64,000 bases of DNA from Rhinopithecus roxellana (lineage: Eukaryota > Chordata > Mammalia > Primates > Cercopithecidae). The notes under the pieces are model-generated. The model did not search any database. It was not told the origin of the DNA and saw only the letters and a list, made by a program, of their open reading frames with translations. Both the position numbers and the translations under genes were made by a program. Within the stretch, counting starts at the first letter, position 1. Each line of letters opens with the position of its first letter. Location of the stretch: positions 122,534,978-122,598,977 of the forward strand of contig NC_044553.1 in NCBI RefSeq assembly GCF_007565055.1, given 5' to 3'. Positions 9,661 to 22,194 of the stretch are shown here, in pieces.

Positions 9661-11043
9661 GCTCTGTTAAGCAATGCTAAGTGAAGTTCCTCTCAATCAG
9701 AGTAGATAGCGAGCTCCCGGGAAGCTGGTTACGTCTCTTGTACCTCAGGTGCTGCTGCGTATGACAATAGCAGGCATGCAAGGGCTAATTGGGCAGGATC
9801 GTTGCAGAACATACTTCCTTATCCTTGGGGATGATGAAAGATTAGTCCTTTACATGAAAAACTAGGGGATGGGGGGAGAGGAAAAAGAATAACATTCCAA
9901 AGGTAGAGTCCCGTGAGTAGATTTCAGGGAGGATTGTGGGCAGTGACTGTGACCTGAGGTCCTGCCAGAGAGGGTGGTCTTGGCATTTTCCCCTGGGGGA
10001 GGCATGACCCCAGGCTAGGGTCTGCAGTGTCACCCCCACCCTAAGTACATTCCCTTGCAGAGCCTAGAGCTGCTGCCAGAGCATGTCCTTGGCTGTGAGA
10101 CCACCGGCCTTTTTTTGCCATTGGTGTTGACTGCCATGGTGAAGGACACAGGGGTCTCTGCCATCTGTGGGATGACATGGGCCCCCAAGGAAGGATGTGG
10201 GTCCTTTGCAAGTGCAGCATTAGATTATTAGATTGAGTGAAAACTCTCTGGTTGTCTGTTTAACTCGGCATAGTGGGTCTGCAGCTATTGAGTAGGCACA
10301 TTGAAAGGCTGCACTTAACCCCTTGGAAACATGTCCTAGAATTGCAAGGATGGGTTGCAGTTCACCCCCAAATCTCTTGATTATTCTCTCTACCTTGTCT
10401 GAGGTGTTGAATGTGAACTCAGCCCTTGGGTCCACGTGGTTATAAGTGCCCACTGACTCTGGGTTCTCAGATGTGGCAGCATGCAGCCAGTTGTGACATC
10501 CCTCCGGGGTCCTCTGCCTGTACTGGAAGAGGTAGACAAGGTTTCTCCTACCAAAACTGACTTATTCCATTTACAGTCTGGCAAGCAGTATGTTCAGAAA
10601 TGCATCATCAGAAAAGGTGCTTCCTCCTAGATGAGGAGTGGATACAGGTGAGCCAGCCCACTGCTTAGCATGTATGGTTTATTAGAAGATCGGTGTGTGG
10701 TTGCATTCACATTAGACTCCTTCCATGCCCATTGACTAGTGACTAGAGAACCTGGTCCAGGCTGGGGAAAGAGAGTGCCCACAGCCTAGAGGAGGACTCC
10801 TTCTTGCTTGGATCCTCACTCTGGGGATATTCTCTAGGTCCTAACCGAACATGTGAAATGAAGAACCATAGCTGCCTACTCTGATATCCCTTTCAACTCC
10901 ATGATTCTGTACAAAATTAATTCCCTGGTTCTCCCAAAGTGCTGACTGATCAAGGGGAAGGGAAGCCCTGCTCAATGCTGTGAGGGAACAGGTAGAGGGA
11001 ACAGATAGGAAAAATTAGGTGTCTTTTAAAAATATTTATCTCT
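9661..11043. other. Unique DNA, probable intron
   Basis: No exon, RNA gene or interspersed repeat is recognised here with confidence. The short open frames (9842-10039, 10220-10453 and 10390-10584, all minus) have no family features. Confidence 0.4.
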
Positions 11044-11345
11044 GGCCAGGTGCGGTGGCTCACGCCTGTAATCCCAGCACTTTGGGAGGCCGAGGCAGGC
11101 AGATCATGAGGTCAGGAGATCGAGACCATCCTGCCTAACATGGTGAAACCCCATCTCTATTAAAAATTAAAAGAAAAAGTAGCCGGGCGCGGTGGTGGGT
11201 GCCTGTAGTCCCAGCTACTTGGGAGGCTGAGGCAAGAGAATGGCGTGAACCCAGGAGGCGGAGCTTGCAGTGAGCCTAGATGGCGCCACTGCACTCCAGC
11301 CTGGGTGACAGAGTGAGAGTCCGTCTCAAAAAAAAAAAAGAAAAA
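11044..11345 (+). mobile_element. AluY-like element
   Basis: A full-length Alu in the sense direction, from GGCCAGGTGCGGTGGC to an A-rich tail. The box B region and the middle A-rich linker are present. The tail is followed by an AT microsatellite (about 11347-11362). The left flank AAAAATATTTATCTCT resembles the right flank AAAAACAT...GTATCTCC, so the target duplication may have been broken by growth of that AT run. Confidence 0.95.
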
Positions 11346-12899
11346 CATATATATATATATATGTATCTCCACTTCTGGGGTGGAGGAGAATACTGAGCAT
11401 TTGAATAAGTATTTATGATTAGAAATGAGTTGTGTGGACATTGTTCCTCCCTCTGACTCTTAAGCCCTTGAGGAGAAGTTCATGCATTATTTCTCGTTAC
11501 ATCTCTGAGGCACCTTGTTCAGAACAGTCTCTGCATTCATGTTTGTTAAATGCATATAGTAGCCCTATGGGAATTAAAATTAGAAATTTAATTACTCTTC
11601 CTCGAATTGCTTAGCTCCCATGAGTTCAGAAGCGTTGCAGTTGGGAAAGTTGCTTATATAAAATTTGAAACATTTCATACTTAAGCTTGCAGTTCAGTGG
11701 CATGCAAAATTGTGTTTACTTGGGTTGCAAATAAACAAAAACCAGATAATTTACTGGTTAGTTGTAATGGGACTTGCTTGTCGTACAGCAGAGTGAGAGT
11801 TCAAAGAAGAATTATGGTTTCAGATTTTCCGTTCCATAGATTTTTAAGAATGAAATAAATTAGATGTACTACCTTGAAAATGTTAGTGATAGAAAAGAGA
11901 AAATGGAAGGTCACATGAATATGTCATGTTTGAAACAATCCTTAAGGAAAAAAGAAAATTCATAATGGAAGAAAAGACATGATCAATTAAGATGATTGAT
12001 TACATTAACTTTGTATATTAAAAAATGGTGGCAAATCCTAAACTTCAAATTCTCTTAATATCTCCCCCAGAAAGGAAGATACCACTGCCAGGCCTGTGTC
12101 ACTGCTGGGTACATGCTCAGAGCTGTGGCTGTCCTGGCTCTCTGAAGGGCCCAGGCCAGGGATCCTCCACTTCCCACTGAAATGACGTGGGTACTTTAAA
12201 AATCTTAATGTCTGGGCACTTCCCCAAGAGGTTCTGATATCAGCAACTGAGCCACAGCCTTGGAACCCTCTGGGACTTTTATAAAAGCCCCTATTGATTC
12301 TGGATTTGAGAACCACTAGCTTCAAGGAAGTTCTTGTAACTTTAGAAATGCAGGGAGACAGGTCCAGGACAAACAGGAAGGACCATGAGTTCTTCTCTTC
12401 TTCTATATTATCCCACAAGGGGGAAAGAAAGTTGGTTTCCTTAAAGCAGAAAATTGAAAGACATCTGCAAGATGAACTGGTAGAATGTTTACTATTTGAT
12501 CAAATGATGGTTTTATATCACTTAACTGAATATATAGCTGGCTTACAAATGTTTATGTTCACAAGATCTGTTGTATAACATGGTGGCTAAATTAATAACA
12601 ATGTATTATAGACTTGACAATTGCTAAGAGTAGAGTTTAAGTGTTTTTACCATAAAAAGTAATAAGCATGTGAGGTAATGCATACATTAATTAGCTCTAT
12701 TTAGCCCTTCCACGTACAACATGATGTGTTGTACACCAAAATATAAACAACAAAAACACACAGTTTTGTCAAGTTAAAAAATAAACAACAACAAAAAAAT
12801 AGTTTTGTTATGAAAACAAACAATGGTAACATGTACAGCCATGCAGAGGGAAATCGAACAGTTTGCCAGGTTTGTTAACTTGCGTACAGTATATCATCA

Positions 12900-13035
12900 A
12901 GTCTTTACCGTTTTATAGTGCTTTGCAGTTTGCAGAATACTTTTGTGTAGATTATCTTATTTGATCTTCCCAATAACTCTGTTGTCAGGAGGGAATTTGT
13001 TCCCATTCTACTGGTGAGGAGACTGAGGATGGCAG
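12900..13035 (-). mobile_element. MIR remnant
   Basis: Blocks resembling the antisense MIR core, such as 'TTATCTTATTTGATC' and 'GGTGAGGAGACTGAGG', appear in the expected order with high divergence. Confidence 0.6.
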
Positions 13036-14924
13036 TCTGTGGTCTTCCACAGTGGTCAGTGTGGCCAGCACACTTGGGATGGCCCTGTCTTCAGGTCCCA
13101 TGTGACTGCCCCCTCACCTGGTGATGGTTGGTCTGGTGGACTCCACCACTGCCTCCCTGACATTTTAGTGACGTCTGTGGGAGGCTGAAACAAAGACATT
13201 CATGTGAGGCTGACTCTGCCCGAGGCTAGCACAGCGGCCAGCCCAGTGAATGGTGGGGCTGGCTGGGTTGGTGGTGTGCACTGGGATGGGGATGTGAGCC
13301 AAGACAGGGAACCTGGCCATTGTTCTTGTTATGTTTGCCTCATTCTCCTGCGTTTCTAGCCTTGCCGTCTTCTGTGGCAGCAGCATCTGTATAGCATTAT
13401 CCATCTGTGCGAGCAAATACCTGCTTTCCCTCCTTAATAGTGTTTTCCTTGAACTAGTCTTTGTGCCCTTAACTATTCCCGCTGCCCTGTCCAGCAAAGT
13501 TGGGTCCCATCCCTCTGTACCTGGACATTTGGCAAATGCACAGTGGCTGAGCTGCTGCCTCTTCCTCTGGTCTCTATTTTCTCTGTCTAGGATTTCCCCT
13601 TTGTAGATGGGTCTTTGAACGAAGCCTTCACGCTAGCCACGCTGCACAGCAAGAGGCGTTGGACCTCGGGGCGAAGGCACTCAGGCCTCCCTCAACATCT
13701 TGACTATGACTACTCTGGTCAGTGGCTGTGGTCCACCTCAGTCTCCTTGCCACCCTTGCCCTCTGGCTACCTGCCACACCTGTCTTATGGGCTCTCTCCT
13801 TGCTCCAAGAGGTCTTCAGTGGGCTGCTGGGGACTTTTGACCTCACCTTTCTGCCCCTGAGCAATACTCCTTATCACCTGCGCCCTTGTTATTTTATCTT
13901 GGAGGGAGAATAAGGTCTGCCCTTTCCGGGAAGACAACAGTGCCACAACACAGTGATGTACATACTTTTGTCCCCAAGATGTTGAGTGAGAAACCATGCT
14001 TTCTGCATAAAGTACTACTGGGAATTTTTTATTTTAAGTAATTAACCTTACCTTGTCGATTTTCTTTTTCCCTTTCAGTGTTCTTTCTCTTGCAAAAGTT
14101 GCCCAAGAAGGAACTAAACTACTGCACGTATTATAATAAGGAGAGGGCGCATGGTTCAGTGCTGCAGTCTCAGCAGAAAAACCCTTTTTCAGAATTGAAA
14201 GTCCAAAGTAGACATTGCTAAGAAAAAGTGAGCTATCAAGTGGCAATACCTTTCATGGTCCAGGATATGCCCAGCACAGCAGAGCGAGGGAAAGCCAAGT
14301 GTTGAAGTACGTGGGGGCAGTCTGGAGTCACATGTAGTCCCCGCCCTGGAGCATGTGCTGTGTATGTCACACTCTTCCTAACACTGAGGGGCCCTGCACA
14401 GCCCACGCTGACTGCCCAGTGGCTTGCATTTGCTCTGTCTGTACACTCCCCCTGGGTCCCAGGCTTCTCCCAGGACAGTTTGCCATCCCTATGTGATTTC
14501 CTTTCCTGAGTGTGTAAGGGGGAGGGCGTAGGAACCCACGTGCCGGCAGAGGGGACTGCGAGTGCCCAGGCCAGGCCTGGGTGAGAATGAGACACTCCCA
14601 GCCCCAGGCCCCCACTGGGTTTGCTTTTCATTCGTGCTGCCTTCTACTGGGAGGCCCATGGCTAAGGCAGTTCAGCTACCAGCTCTAGTGTCCCTGTATG
14701 TGACATCTGCCTTACAGGTGACAGCAGGTCCCAGGTGCTACTGTGGGCTCTGGTTGGCTATTTTTCTAGCCCTTCTTCCTTCAAGACAGAGCACAAACTG
14801 TCTGGGTGCATTAATTTTTTTCTTCAGGGCTGGGTCAAGTTTGGGCCCAGGAAGTGGATCTAAGATCTGTTCTATCCATTGCCTGGGAGCTGAGGGGCCT
14901 TGAGGAAGGGTCTCACTGCTTTGA

Positions 14925-15010
14925 GCCTCTATTTCCATGTTGTGGAATGAGGGTAAGACTAGGTACCTTGCAGGATTGTTCTTGTAGTATTATTGTTATG
15001 AGGACAACAG
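14925..15010 (+). mobile_element. MIR remnant
   Basis: The sense MIR 3' core is recognisable: a degenerate CCTCTATTTCCATGTTGTGGAA (normally a CTCATCTGTAAAATGGG-like block), followed by ACCTTGCAGGATTGTT. Divergence is high. Confidence 0.5.
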
Positions 15011-15390
15011 AAGGATGGTTGGCGTTTGCCGGCTGTCAACTATTAGAGAAAGGTCACCTGGAAAAAGAGAGGGGCTCAGTGGTCAGGGGCTGGCCCAGTG
15101 ACAGCGCTCTGTCCGGCAAGCCCCTTCTCCACTGGCTTCTGTGATGCTCCCAGCTGCGAAAGAGCTCAGAGCCAGAAATGACAATCTGGACCCTTTGGGC
15201 AGACGTCAGAATTTCCTTGCGTTCTTTCCTTTTTAGGGAGCATACCAAAGGATTGTTCAAACCTTTGTCCGCTGTGCGTCATCACTTTAATTTTTACATA
15301 GGTTGTAGATGAGTTTAATTAACATGTGTGGTGAGGAGAGGTTGAGAAGAAGCCGGTCCTGAGTGAGCTCCACTTTGCCCATGGCGTTTT

Positions 15391-15711
15391 TATTTATTTT
15401 TATTTTTTATTTTTTATTTTTTTTTTGAGACAGAGTCTCGCTCTGTCGCCCAGGCTGCAGTGTAGTGGCCGGATCTCAGCTCACTGCAAGCTCCGCCTCC
15501 CGGGTTTACGCCATTCTCTCGCCTCAGCCTCCCGAGTAGCTGGGACTACAGGCGCCTGCCATCTCGCCCGGCTAATTTTTTTTGTATTTTTTTAGTAGAG
15601 ACAGGGTTTCACCGTGTTAGCCAGGATGGTCTCGATCTCCTGACCTCGTGATCCGCCCGTCTCGGCCTCCCAAAGTGCTGGGATTACAGGCTTGAGCCAC
15701 CGCGCCCGGCC
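15391..15711 (-). mobile_element. AluY, cercopithecid-type, full length
   Basis: A full-length antisense Alu with a long T-rich tail. It is flanked by a perfect 14-bp target duplication, GCCCATGGCGTTTT, at 15377-15390 and 15712-15725. It carries GTGGCCGGATCTCAGCTC and GGCTTGAGCCACCGCG, variants typical of Old World monkey AluY lineages. The intact duplication and CpG-rich body indicate a young insertion. Confidence 0.95.
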
Positions 15712-15725
15712 GCCCATGGCGTTTT

Positions 15726-17458
15726 GAGTATAACCATCTGTTTGGGGGAAACTTTGTGAAACATGTTCCATAAAACATACTGACATCTACAAAGATCAAA
15801 CTAATACAGAGCTTCTCAAACCCCAAACTCTCAGCACCTTGCTCCTCTCTGTGTGTATAGCAAGGCAGAGGGTGTACATTGCTCTGTAAAAATTGAGTCA
15901 TACTAGTTTTTACTCTTTCCTTTGCTTAGTTATTTATTTTTCATGAAAAAAATCTAATATTTGCACAGGTTAAAATAATAAGTTCAACAAAACAAAACAA
16001 GAGCATACGGTAAAATGGGGGTCATTTTCTTCCCTCAATCCCCATGCCTTTCCCAAGGGGCATTACTACTAATTGCTCCTTGTGCATCTTTCTAGAAATA
16101 GTCTGTGGATATCCAAGACTATTAAACACATAAGAACATACGTAGAATACTTGTTGGAGATTATTCCATTTTTAGTCTATAATACATGCTATTTTAACTA
16201 AAAAAGTATTCAGTTAAATTATATTTTTATTTAGTGATTAAAGACTTGCTGAATTTACATGTCTTATTTGTTGGAGCATAAAAGTTTCTAAAAGTTCCCT
16301 TTCTTGGTTTGGGTAGGCCAGCCTGGAGTTACCCTTTACGTAGCAGCCCCTCCCAGGCATAGCTCCTATAGCAGAGCCGACTGGTGTGCAGGAAGTAATG
16401 TCCCCCGACCACTCAGCTTATAGCCATGTGGGTTAGCTGAGTGCCCAGGAACAAGAGATGGATTTGAGGAGCAGCTATAGCCTCCATTCAATCCCTGTAA
16501 AATTAGGGGAAAACTGTGAAATACCTGTTTGCTTATTATTGCTGTTTATTAACGTTGCATTTACTGTGTATTTAGGGTTGGCATCTGCTCACTCGGGTTG
16601 AAAGATTACTAAATTTGCATATCAGTGCTTCCTTTTGCTCCACCCATTTCCCTATTTTGTTACTTACGCTATAACTTTTTACATTAGCAAGGCAGTATAA
16701 CATTGGTCATCTCTTAGGTAAGGATTCTTTTTTTTCTATTTGTTTTTTTGATTGTCTGGAGTTCATTGTATAGTTTGTTTAATCCCTGGCTCTGTTTTCC
16801 TCCTTTCTTGTTCTCTTCTCACATGGCTCATGGCACCCGCACACTTGAAGAATTCTTGCAAGCTTGAAAATATCTCTTGCCTGATTATAAAGGTCTTGAG
16901 TTGCATAATTTCCTTTAAAACTATATAGAGATATTTCTCCTGTCTTTTAGCACAGTTATGGAGAAATTTGAAATCAGCCTGTTTTTGCCTAGAGGTTCAC
17001 GTGATTCTTTTAATTCAGTTAATTTACTTGAATGTTTCTGGATGCTGATATTGTTGTATCACTGTATTCTAAACTAAGCACAGTAAACCCTTGTAATTGA
17101 TAGAGATGAGTCAGTTTATTTCAGAAGTTTTCTTGTATTATATCTCTGACCTTTTTTCTGTTAACAATTCAATAATGTTAATTATATGCACATTGTTTCT
17201 TTTGTCTTATGTTTGTCATCTCTTTGATAAAGTTGATGTTTCATATTCTCCTCCATTTCATTTGTTTGTCTCTTGGGTTGATTGCCCTTATTCTATTATT
17301 AATTTGCATCTAATGTGGTTTTCATCCCTATTCCATTTATTTTAATTTTTATTTCTTCATTTCTTTTCCATGCCCTGATTCTCTTTTTGTTGGTTTATGA
17401 TCTCTTCTTTGTTCTTCTTTTTTTTTTTTTTTTTTTTTTTTTTCCTTTTTAGGAGAGT
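15726..17458. other. AT-rich DNA, probable intron, possibly with old LINE pieces
   Basis: No exon is recognised. Parts of 15905-16140 and 16940-17400 read like very old LINE-derived sequence, but I cannot assign a family. A poly-T run lies at about 17418-17443. Confidence 0.35.
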
Positions 17459-17924
17459 GTGGTAGGCAGGATAACAACCCCTCAAGGATGTCAGTATCCT
17501 AATCCCGAAAACCTGTGAATATGTTACCATGCCTGGCAAATTGGCACTGAAAAATGAAATAAAGTTGAGCATGGAATTAAGGTGGCTAGTCAGCTGACTT
17601 TAAAATAGGGAGACTATTCTGGATTGTCTGCATAGGCACAATATAATCAGTAGGGTCTTTCTTAAAAGTGGAAGGAGGGAGGCAGAGAGAACCAGAGTGA
17701 TGGCAGCTTCAGGACTTTGCCTGACATCATTGCCTATTCTGGATTGTCTGCATGGGCACCGTATAATCAGTAGGGTCTTTCTTAAAAGTGGAAGGAGGGA
17801 GACAGAGAGAACCAGAGTGATGGCAGCTTCAGTACTTTGCCTGACATCACTGGAGGTGGGGAACCAAGAGCCGAAGCATATGGGAGTCTTCAGGAGTTGG
17901 AAAAGAAGAGGGAAACGTTTCTCT
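17459..17924 (+). mobile_element. MLT1-like MaLR LTR with an internal tandem duplication
   Basis: It opens with GTGGTAGGCAGGATAAC and then TCCTAATCCC...ACCTGTGAATATGTTACC, the pattern of MLT1-group LTRs. The middle is duplicated in tandem (17614-17733 and 17734-17853), and the normal 3' third is shortened or missing before the next LTR begins. Confidence 0.75.
17614..17853 (+). repeat. 120-bp tandem duplication inside the MLT1-like LTR
   Basis: Two adjacent 120-base units start with CTATTCTGGATTGTCTGCAT. By eye they differ at seven positions. This is far closer than either is to its family, so the duplication is younger than the LTR. Confidence 0.92.
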
Positions 17925-17925
17925 T

Positions 17926-18390
17926 TATGGTGGGCAGAATAATGACCCCCAGAGGTATTCCTCTCCTAATTCTCGCAGCCTCTGCACATGTCACCTTATG
18001 TGGCAAGAGGAAATTTGCAGGTGTGATTAAGTGAAGGTCCTTGAGACAGGGAGATGATCCTGGTTGACCCAGGTGGGCCCCAGGTCATCACAAGGGAGAC
18101 ACTGGGGTCAGCGTGAGAGAAGGAGATGTGGCAGTGAGAGCAGAGGTCAGAGTGATGTGTTTCCTGGAAGGGGTCCACGAGCCAAAGAATGAGGGAAGCC
18201 TCTAAAAAGCATAAAAGACAAGGAGCAGATCCTCCCTGGAGCATCCAGAAGGAATGCAGCCCTGCCAACGCCTAGATTTTAACCCAATTTTAGATTTATG
18301 ACTTTCAAAACTATAAGAAAATAAATTGCTATTGCTTGAAGCCACTCAGTTTGTGATAATTCGTTACGGTAGTAATAAAAAACTAACAGG
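17926..18390 (+). mobile_element. MLT1-like MaLR LTR, near full length
   Basis: It begins at about GGTGGGCAGAATAATGACCC and continues with GGAAATTTGCAGGTGTGATT, GAAGGAGATGTGGCAG and CTGGAAGGGGTCC. It ends with the AATAAATTGCTATTG and AAGCCACTCAGTTTGTG blocks and AAAACTAACAGG. It directly abuts the previous LTR in the same orientation. Confidence 0.85.
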
Positions 18391-20225
18391 AAATTGGAAA
18401 TATTTTTTATAAAGTCACTTTGTCTGTGTCTCTATGGATATTTTCTCAGGCATCTGCATTTGCTCTTCTCCTTCCCCACCCTGTCTTCTGTGCCTGATTC
18501 CCATGCTGGTTGCTTTGTGATTTTAGTCACTTTTGAATGGGGTCAGGTCTTTGTTGAAGAATGGGGATGAGGGTGAAGCTAGGGAGGGGTGCACACTGGA
18601 TTCAAGTTTGTGGTCTGAAATACATTTACTCCACATGAATTCCCTTTGTCTAAGGCCGGCTATGTTCCCTGGATTTCAGGGCTTAAGTTGGATGTTGTTC
18701 ATAGCAGACCTCTTGTGTTTCTGTCCTACATTTGCTGCCTTTCTCTCTCTACAAGGCCAAGTCCACGGGCTGAGGCCCACTCAGTGGCCATGCTCCTGTA
18801 TCCACAGAGCCCATTCATGACCAACCACATCGGGGCTAGGCCATTTCTCCCAGTGGGGCCCATGTGCCTCCCCAGGTTCAGGAGGTGGGTGCTGGCTCTC
18901 TCTACGTTCCTGATTGCATTGGTTCTGGTACACTCAGTGGTTTGTGGTTTGTGGTTGTGTCTGTCTCCTTGATTTGTTGGGGGTGGAATATATTTCTCTT
19001 TCTAGTTTTCTCTCTCCCTTTCCTTTTTCATTGTTTCTGGGGATTTCAAAGAAAGTGTGGAGGAGTAGATTGTTTGCTGGAAGCTGAGAAGCTGCTGTCT
19101 GCTGGCTGATTGTGTGGATACTGAGGGGTTTTGCTTGTAGTCTTTGGGGACTTCTTGTGCTTTAAGAAATAGGTCACTGTTTTGCACAGATGCTGGGCAT
19201 TGTGTAGTAACTTTAGGGCTCCTTTTCCAAGAAGAGTTTTTGTTTGACTCCAGAACAATTCGTCACAAAGGCCCTTTTGTTGGATTAGACAAGCTATTGT
19301 GTTAGAGATTTGGCATCCCAGCGAGGGCCACCCAGGCCCTTCCTTGCAGAGCAGCCTGGTGGGAAGGGAGGCAGGCAGGTACCATCCTGGACATCTGTCC
19401 CACTTTTCCCCACCTCCGCAGCTTGTCCCTGTATACTGCCTGGTCCTGGTGGCCTTGGAGTGACCACCTGTCTCTTGGAAGTCTGTGACCTTTTGGGTAT
19501 TAATCAGTATAACCTTGAAGGAATTCTTACTGCTTTAGTAATTTAATTAAATCATTAATGTAATGAATTTTAAATTAATGTTGTCATTTCTACGTGGTAA
19601 GAGTAGCAATCATTGATTGTCTAGTGCTTTGCCTATATTATCCTTAGATTTCACAGCTACCCTGCCAGGCAGATATCAGTGTTCAAGCCCACTTCACAGA
19701 TGAGCCCATCGAGGAGCACAGAATTGGCCAGTTGGCTGCTCACAGTGGCACAAGCTGTCTTCATAAACATCTGACTTAGTCCTTTGTATGGAGGAGACAT
19801 GTAGGTACTTTATCAGATTGAGTTGAAGGTTATGAACTTTGTGTATTCTCTTAGAAGCTATTTGTAGTTACAAATCTGTGGACCCAAACTGTTATAGAAT
19901 AGTTTATTGCAATAATTTGAGATTTGTTTGTTTTAAATTCTCATTTTAAAATAGTTATATGTTAACAACACTTAGTTTTTTAGAGTTTCTCATCTGCAAA
20001 ACTTAGTTTCAAAGGCCATGGCAACTTAAAAGTGAGAAATCCTAAATTCCAAGGAACAAGAGTTGATGAAGATTTCCCCTCGGCCTGGCCTGCTGTAGAC
20101 TGTCCTGTTGGCAGCTCCTTCAGTCTGTTGCCCCTGGGGCTCCTGCCAGCAACTGGTGTGAAAGGGAGAGGGCACCCACACTTACTGTCTTCAATTGCTG
20201 GCAAAAAGTCTACCTTGCGTTAAAA
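18391..20225. other. Mostly unique DNA, probable intron
   Basis: One MIR remnant (19600-19770) is present. No exon is recognised; the short frames between 18533 and 19546 are unsupported. Confidence 0.4.
19600..19770 (-). mobile_element. MIR remnant
   Basis: Antisense MIR-like order: CTTTGCCTATATTATCCTTAG, then CACTTCACAGATGAGCCCATCGAGG, then GGCCAGTTGGCTGCTCACAGT. It is very diverged. Confidence 0.55.
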
Positions 20226-20234
20226 GGCAATCAG

Positions 20235-20570
20235 GGCTGGGTGCGGTGGCTCACGCCTGTAATCCCAGCACTTTGGGAGACCAAGGAGGGCAGATCATGA
20301 GGTCAGGAGTTCAAGACCAGCCTGATCAACATGGTGAAATCCCGTCTCTACTAAAAATACAAAAATTAGCTGGGCGTGGTGGCACGTGCCTGTAATCTCA
20401 GCTACTAGGGAGGCTGAGGCAGGAGAATCACTTGAACCCAGGAGGCGAAGGTTGCAGTGAGCTGAGATTGTGCCACTGCACTCCAATCTGGGCAGCATAA
20501 CACCCTGTTGCAAATGAAATGAAATGAAACAAAGCAAAACAAAAGAAAACAAAACAAAACAAAACAAAAT
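20235..20570 (+). mobile_element. AluS-type element with (CAAAA)n tail
   Basis: A sense full-length Alu starting GGCTGGGTGCGGTGGC, with a long CAAAA-rich tail. The target duplication GGCAATCAG is exact at 20226-20234 and 20571-20579. The open frame at 20295-20567 on the minus strand lies in the Alu. Confidence 0.95.
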
Positions 20571-20579
20571 GGCAATCAG

Positions 20580-21784
20580 CTGAAGTATCTAAATACTTTT
20601 CTTTCTCTGCCTGCCTCCAAGTTTGTAGAGTTCACATGGGATTGTCAGTCATGGGGATGTGTAACTGGTGAACTGTGGCTTCAGAGAAGCTAGAAGGGCC
20701 AAGCCCTAGCATCCCTGTAAACAGGAGGTCAGCAGGACCCAAAGGATTAGTTCAGATGATCAACTCCATCATGGTACTGTTGCAAATGTGGAGAAAAGAT
20801 AAAATAAACCGGGTGTTTGGAAAACACTACATCCTAGGGTCACCTGTACAACCAGAATGTGTGATATCTTGGAAAATTAGGCCTCTTGATCTTTTTGGGT
20901 TACCTGGGAAGATTAGAGAATGAACCATCCATCCATCAGCTTCTCTGACCTTTCCTAAGTAGAGAATTCATGTATGACATTGATTCTATGACATTACCAG
21001 CCACTAACTCTTCATAGGCTGCCTGCTACCTCTTCTCTCTTTTCTTTCCATCTCCAATTAGTCCTTTATTGATTCTTTTCATTACATCCTCTAATTTTTT
21101 ATCCATTCTCTCACATTACCCCTTCTTCCAGCTCTCTGTGATACATTCTGGATAATTCCCTCAATGCTTCCTTCCACTTCATGAATCTACCTTCTACCTA
21201 ATCCATGTCAAATCCACTTTAAAAACCAGCCTCTTGGTCTTTGATTTTGTGATTATAGTACTCATTTACACAAATTCTCTTCATTTCTCATCACCCTGGT
21301 CTTTTTAATATTGTCATACTGTTTACTTAGTGTTTTAATCATGTTTAAAAATGCTTGAATCAACCCTTAAAGCATTATTTTGGTCTCCAAGTAATCATTT
21401 ATTACGTGAGCTTGGTGGTGGTGGTGATGGTGGGGTGGGAGTTGTTGTCTGGTTCTCTTGTTTCTGGGTCTGTTGGCTGCTTTTGTTTGGTCACTGGATT
21501 GCAGCCTCATTTTTGGCTTGACTTCAGGATATGCCTGGCCAATGAGGCTGTATTTGCTTCTGTCAGGCCTCCAAGGGTACCATGGGCTGCTTTGCATGTT
21601 AACTCCTTGGGTTGTTGGTTTTGGACACTTAAGTGGCTCTCTGAGCTGAGGACCTTCTGAAGCTGTGCCCTTTATTGGTGCATTGTCCTGCCTCTGCAGC
21701 AAGGTTGTGAAAGTGCTTTGTATGTGTCAGGGATGTGATGGGTGTGAGCAGAAGGATGGGGCCAGCCACAAACCAGGGAGCCTA
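20580..21784. other. Unique DNA, probable intron
   Basis: No exon or repeat is recognised with confidence. A GGT/GAT-rich run at about 21415-21440 explains the poly-His frame on the minus strand. Confidence 0.4.
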
Positions 21785-21796
21785 CAGGCCTGTTTC
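21785..21796. repeat. Target site duplication of the L1, left copy
   Basis: CAGGCCTGTTTC here matches CAAGCCTGTTTC at 23761-23772 with one mismatch. The pair brackets both halves of the inverted L1. Confidence 0.8.
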
Positions 21797-22194
21797 TCTT
21801 TCTTTATTATTATTATTATTATTATTATACTCTAAGTTCTAGGGTACATGTGCACAACGTGCAGGTTTGTTAAATATGTATACATGTGCCATGTTGGTGT
21901 GTTGTACCCATTAACTTGTCATTTACATTAGGTATTTCTCCTAATGCTATCCCTCCACCCTCCCCCCACCCACAACAGGCCCTGGTGTGTGATGTTCCCC
22001 ACCCTGTGTCCAAGTGTTCTCATTGTTCAGTTCCCACCTATGAGTGAGAACATGAGGTGTTTGGTTTTCTGTCCTTGCAATAGTGTGCTCAGAATGATGG
22101 TTTCCAGCTTCATCCATGTCCCTACAAAGGACATGAACTCATCCGTTTTTATGGCTGAATAGTATTCCAAGGTGTGTATGTGCCACATTTTCTT

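Larger units (their letters stand above)
11363..15376. other. Mostly unique DNA, probable intron
   Basis: The stretch holds two MIR remnants (12900-13035 and 14925-15010). Otherwise no recognised gene or recent repeat is present. Short open frames, including one of 131 codons at 14236-14631 minus, show no domain, repeat or splice context that I can interpret. Confidence 0.4.

Noticed and set aside
13615..13913. Overlapping frames of 60-80 codons suggesting an exon
   Set aside because: Three conflicting frames on two strands and no recognised protein or clear splice boundaries.
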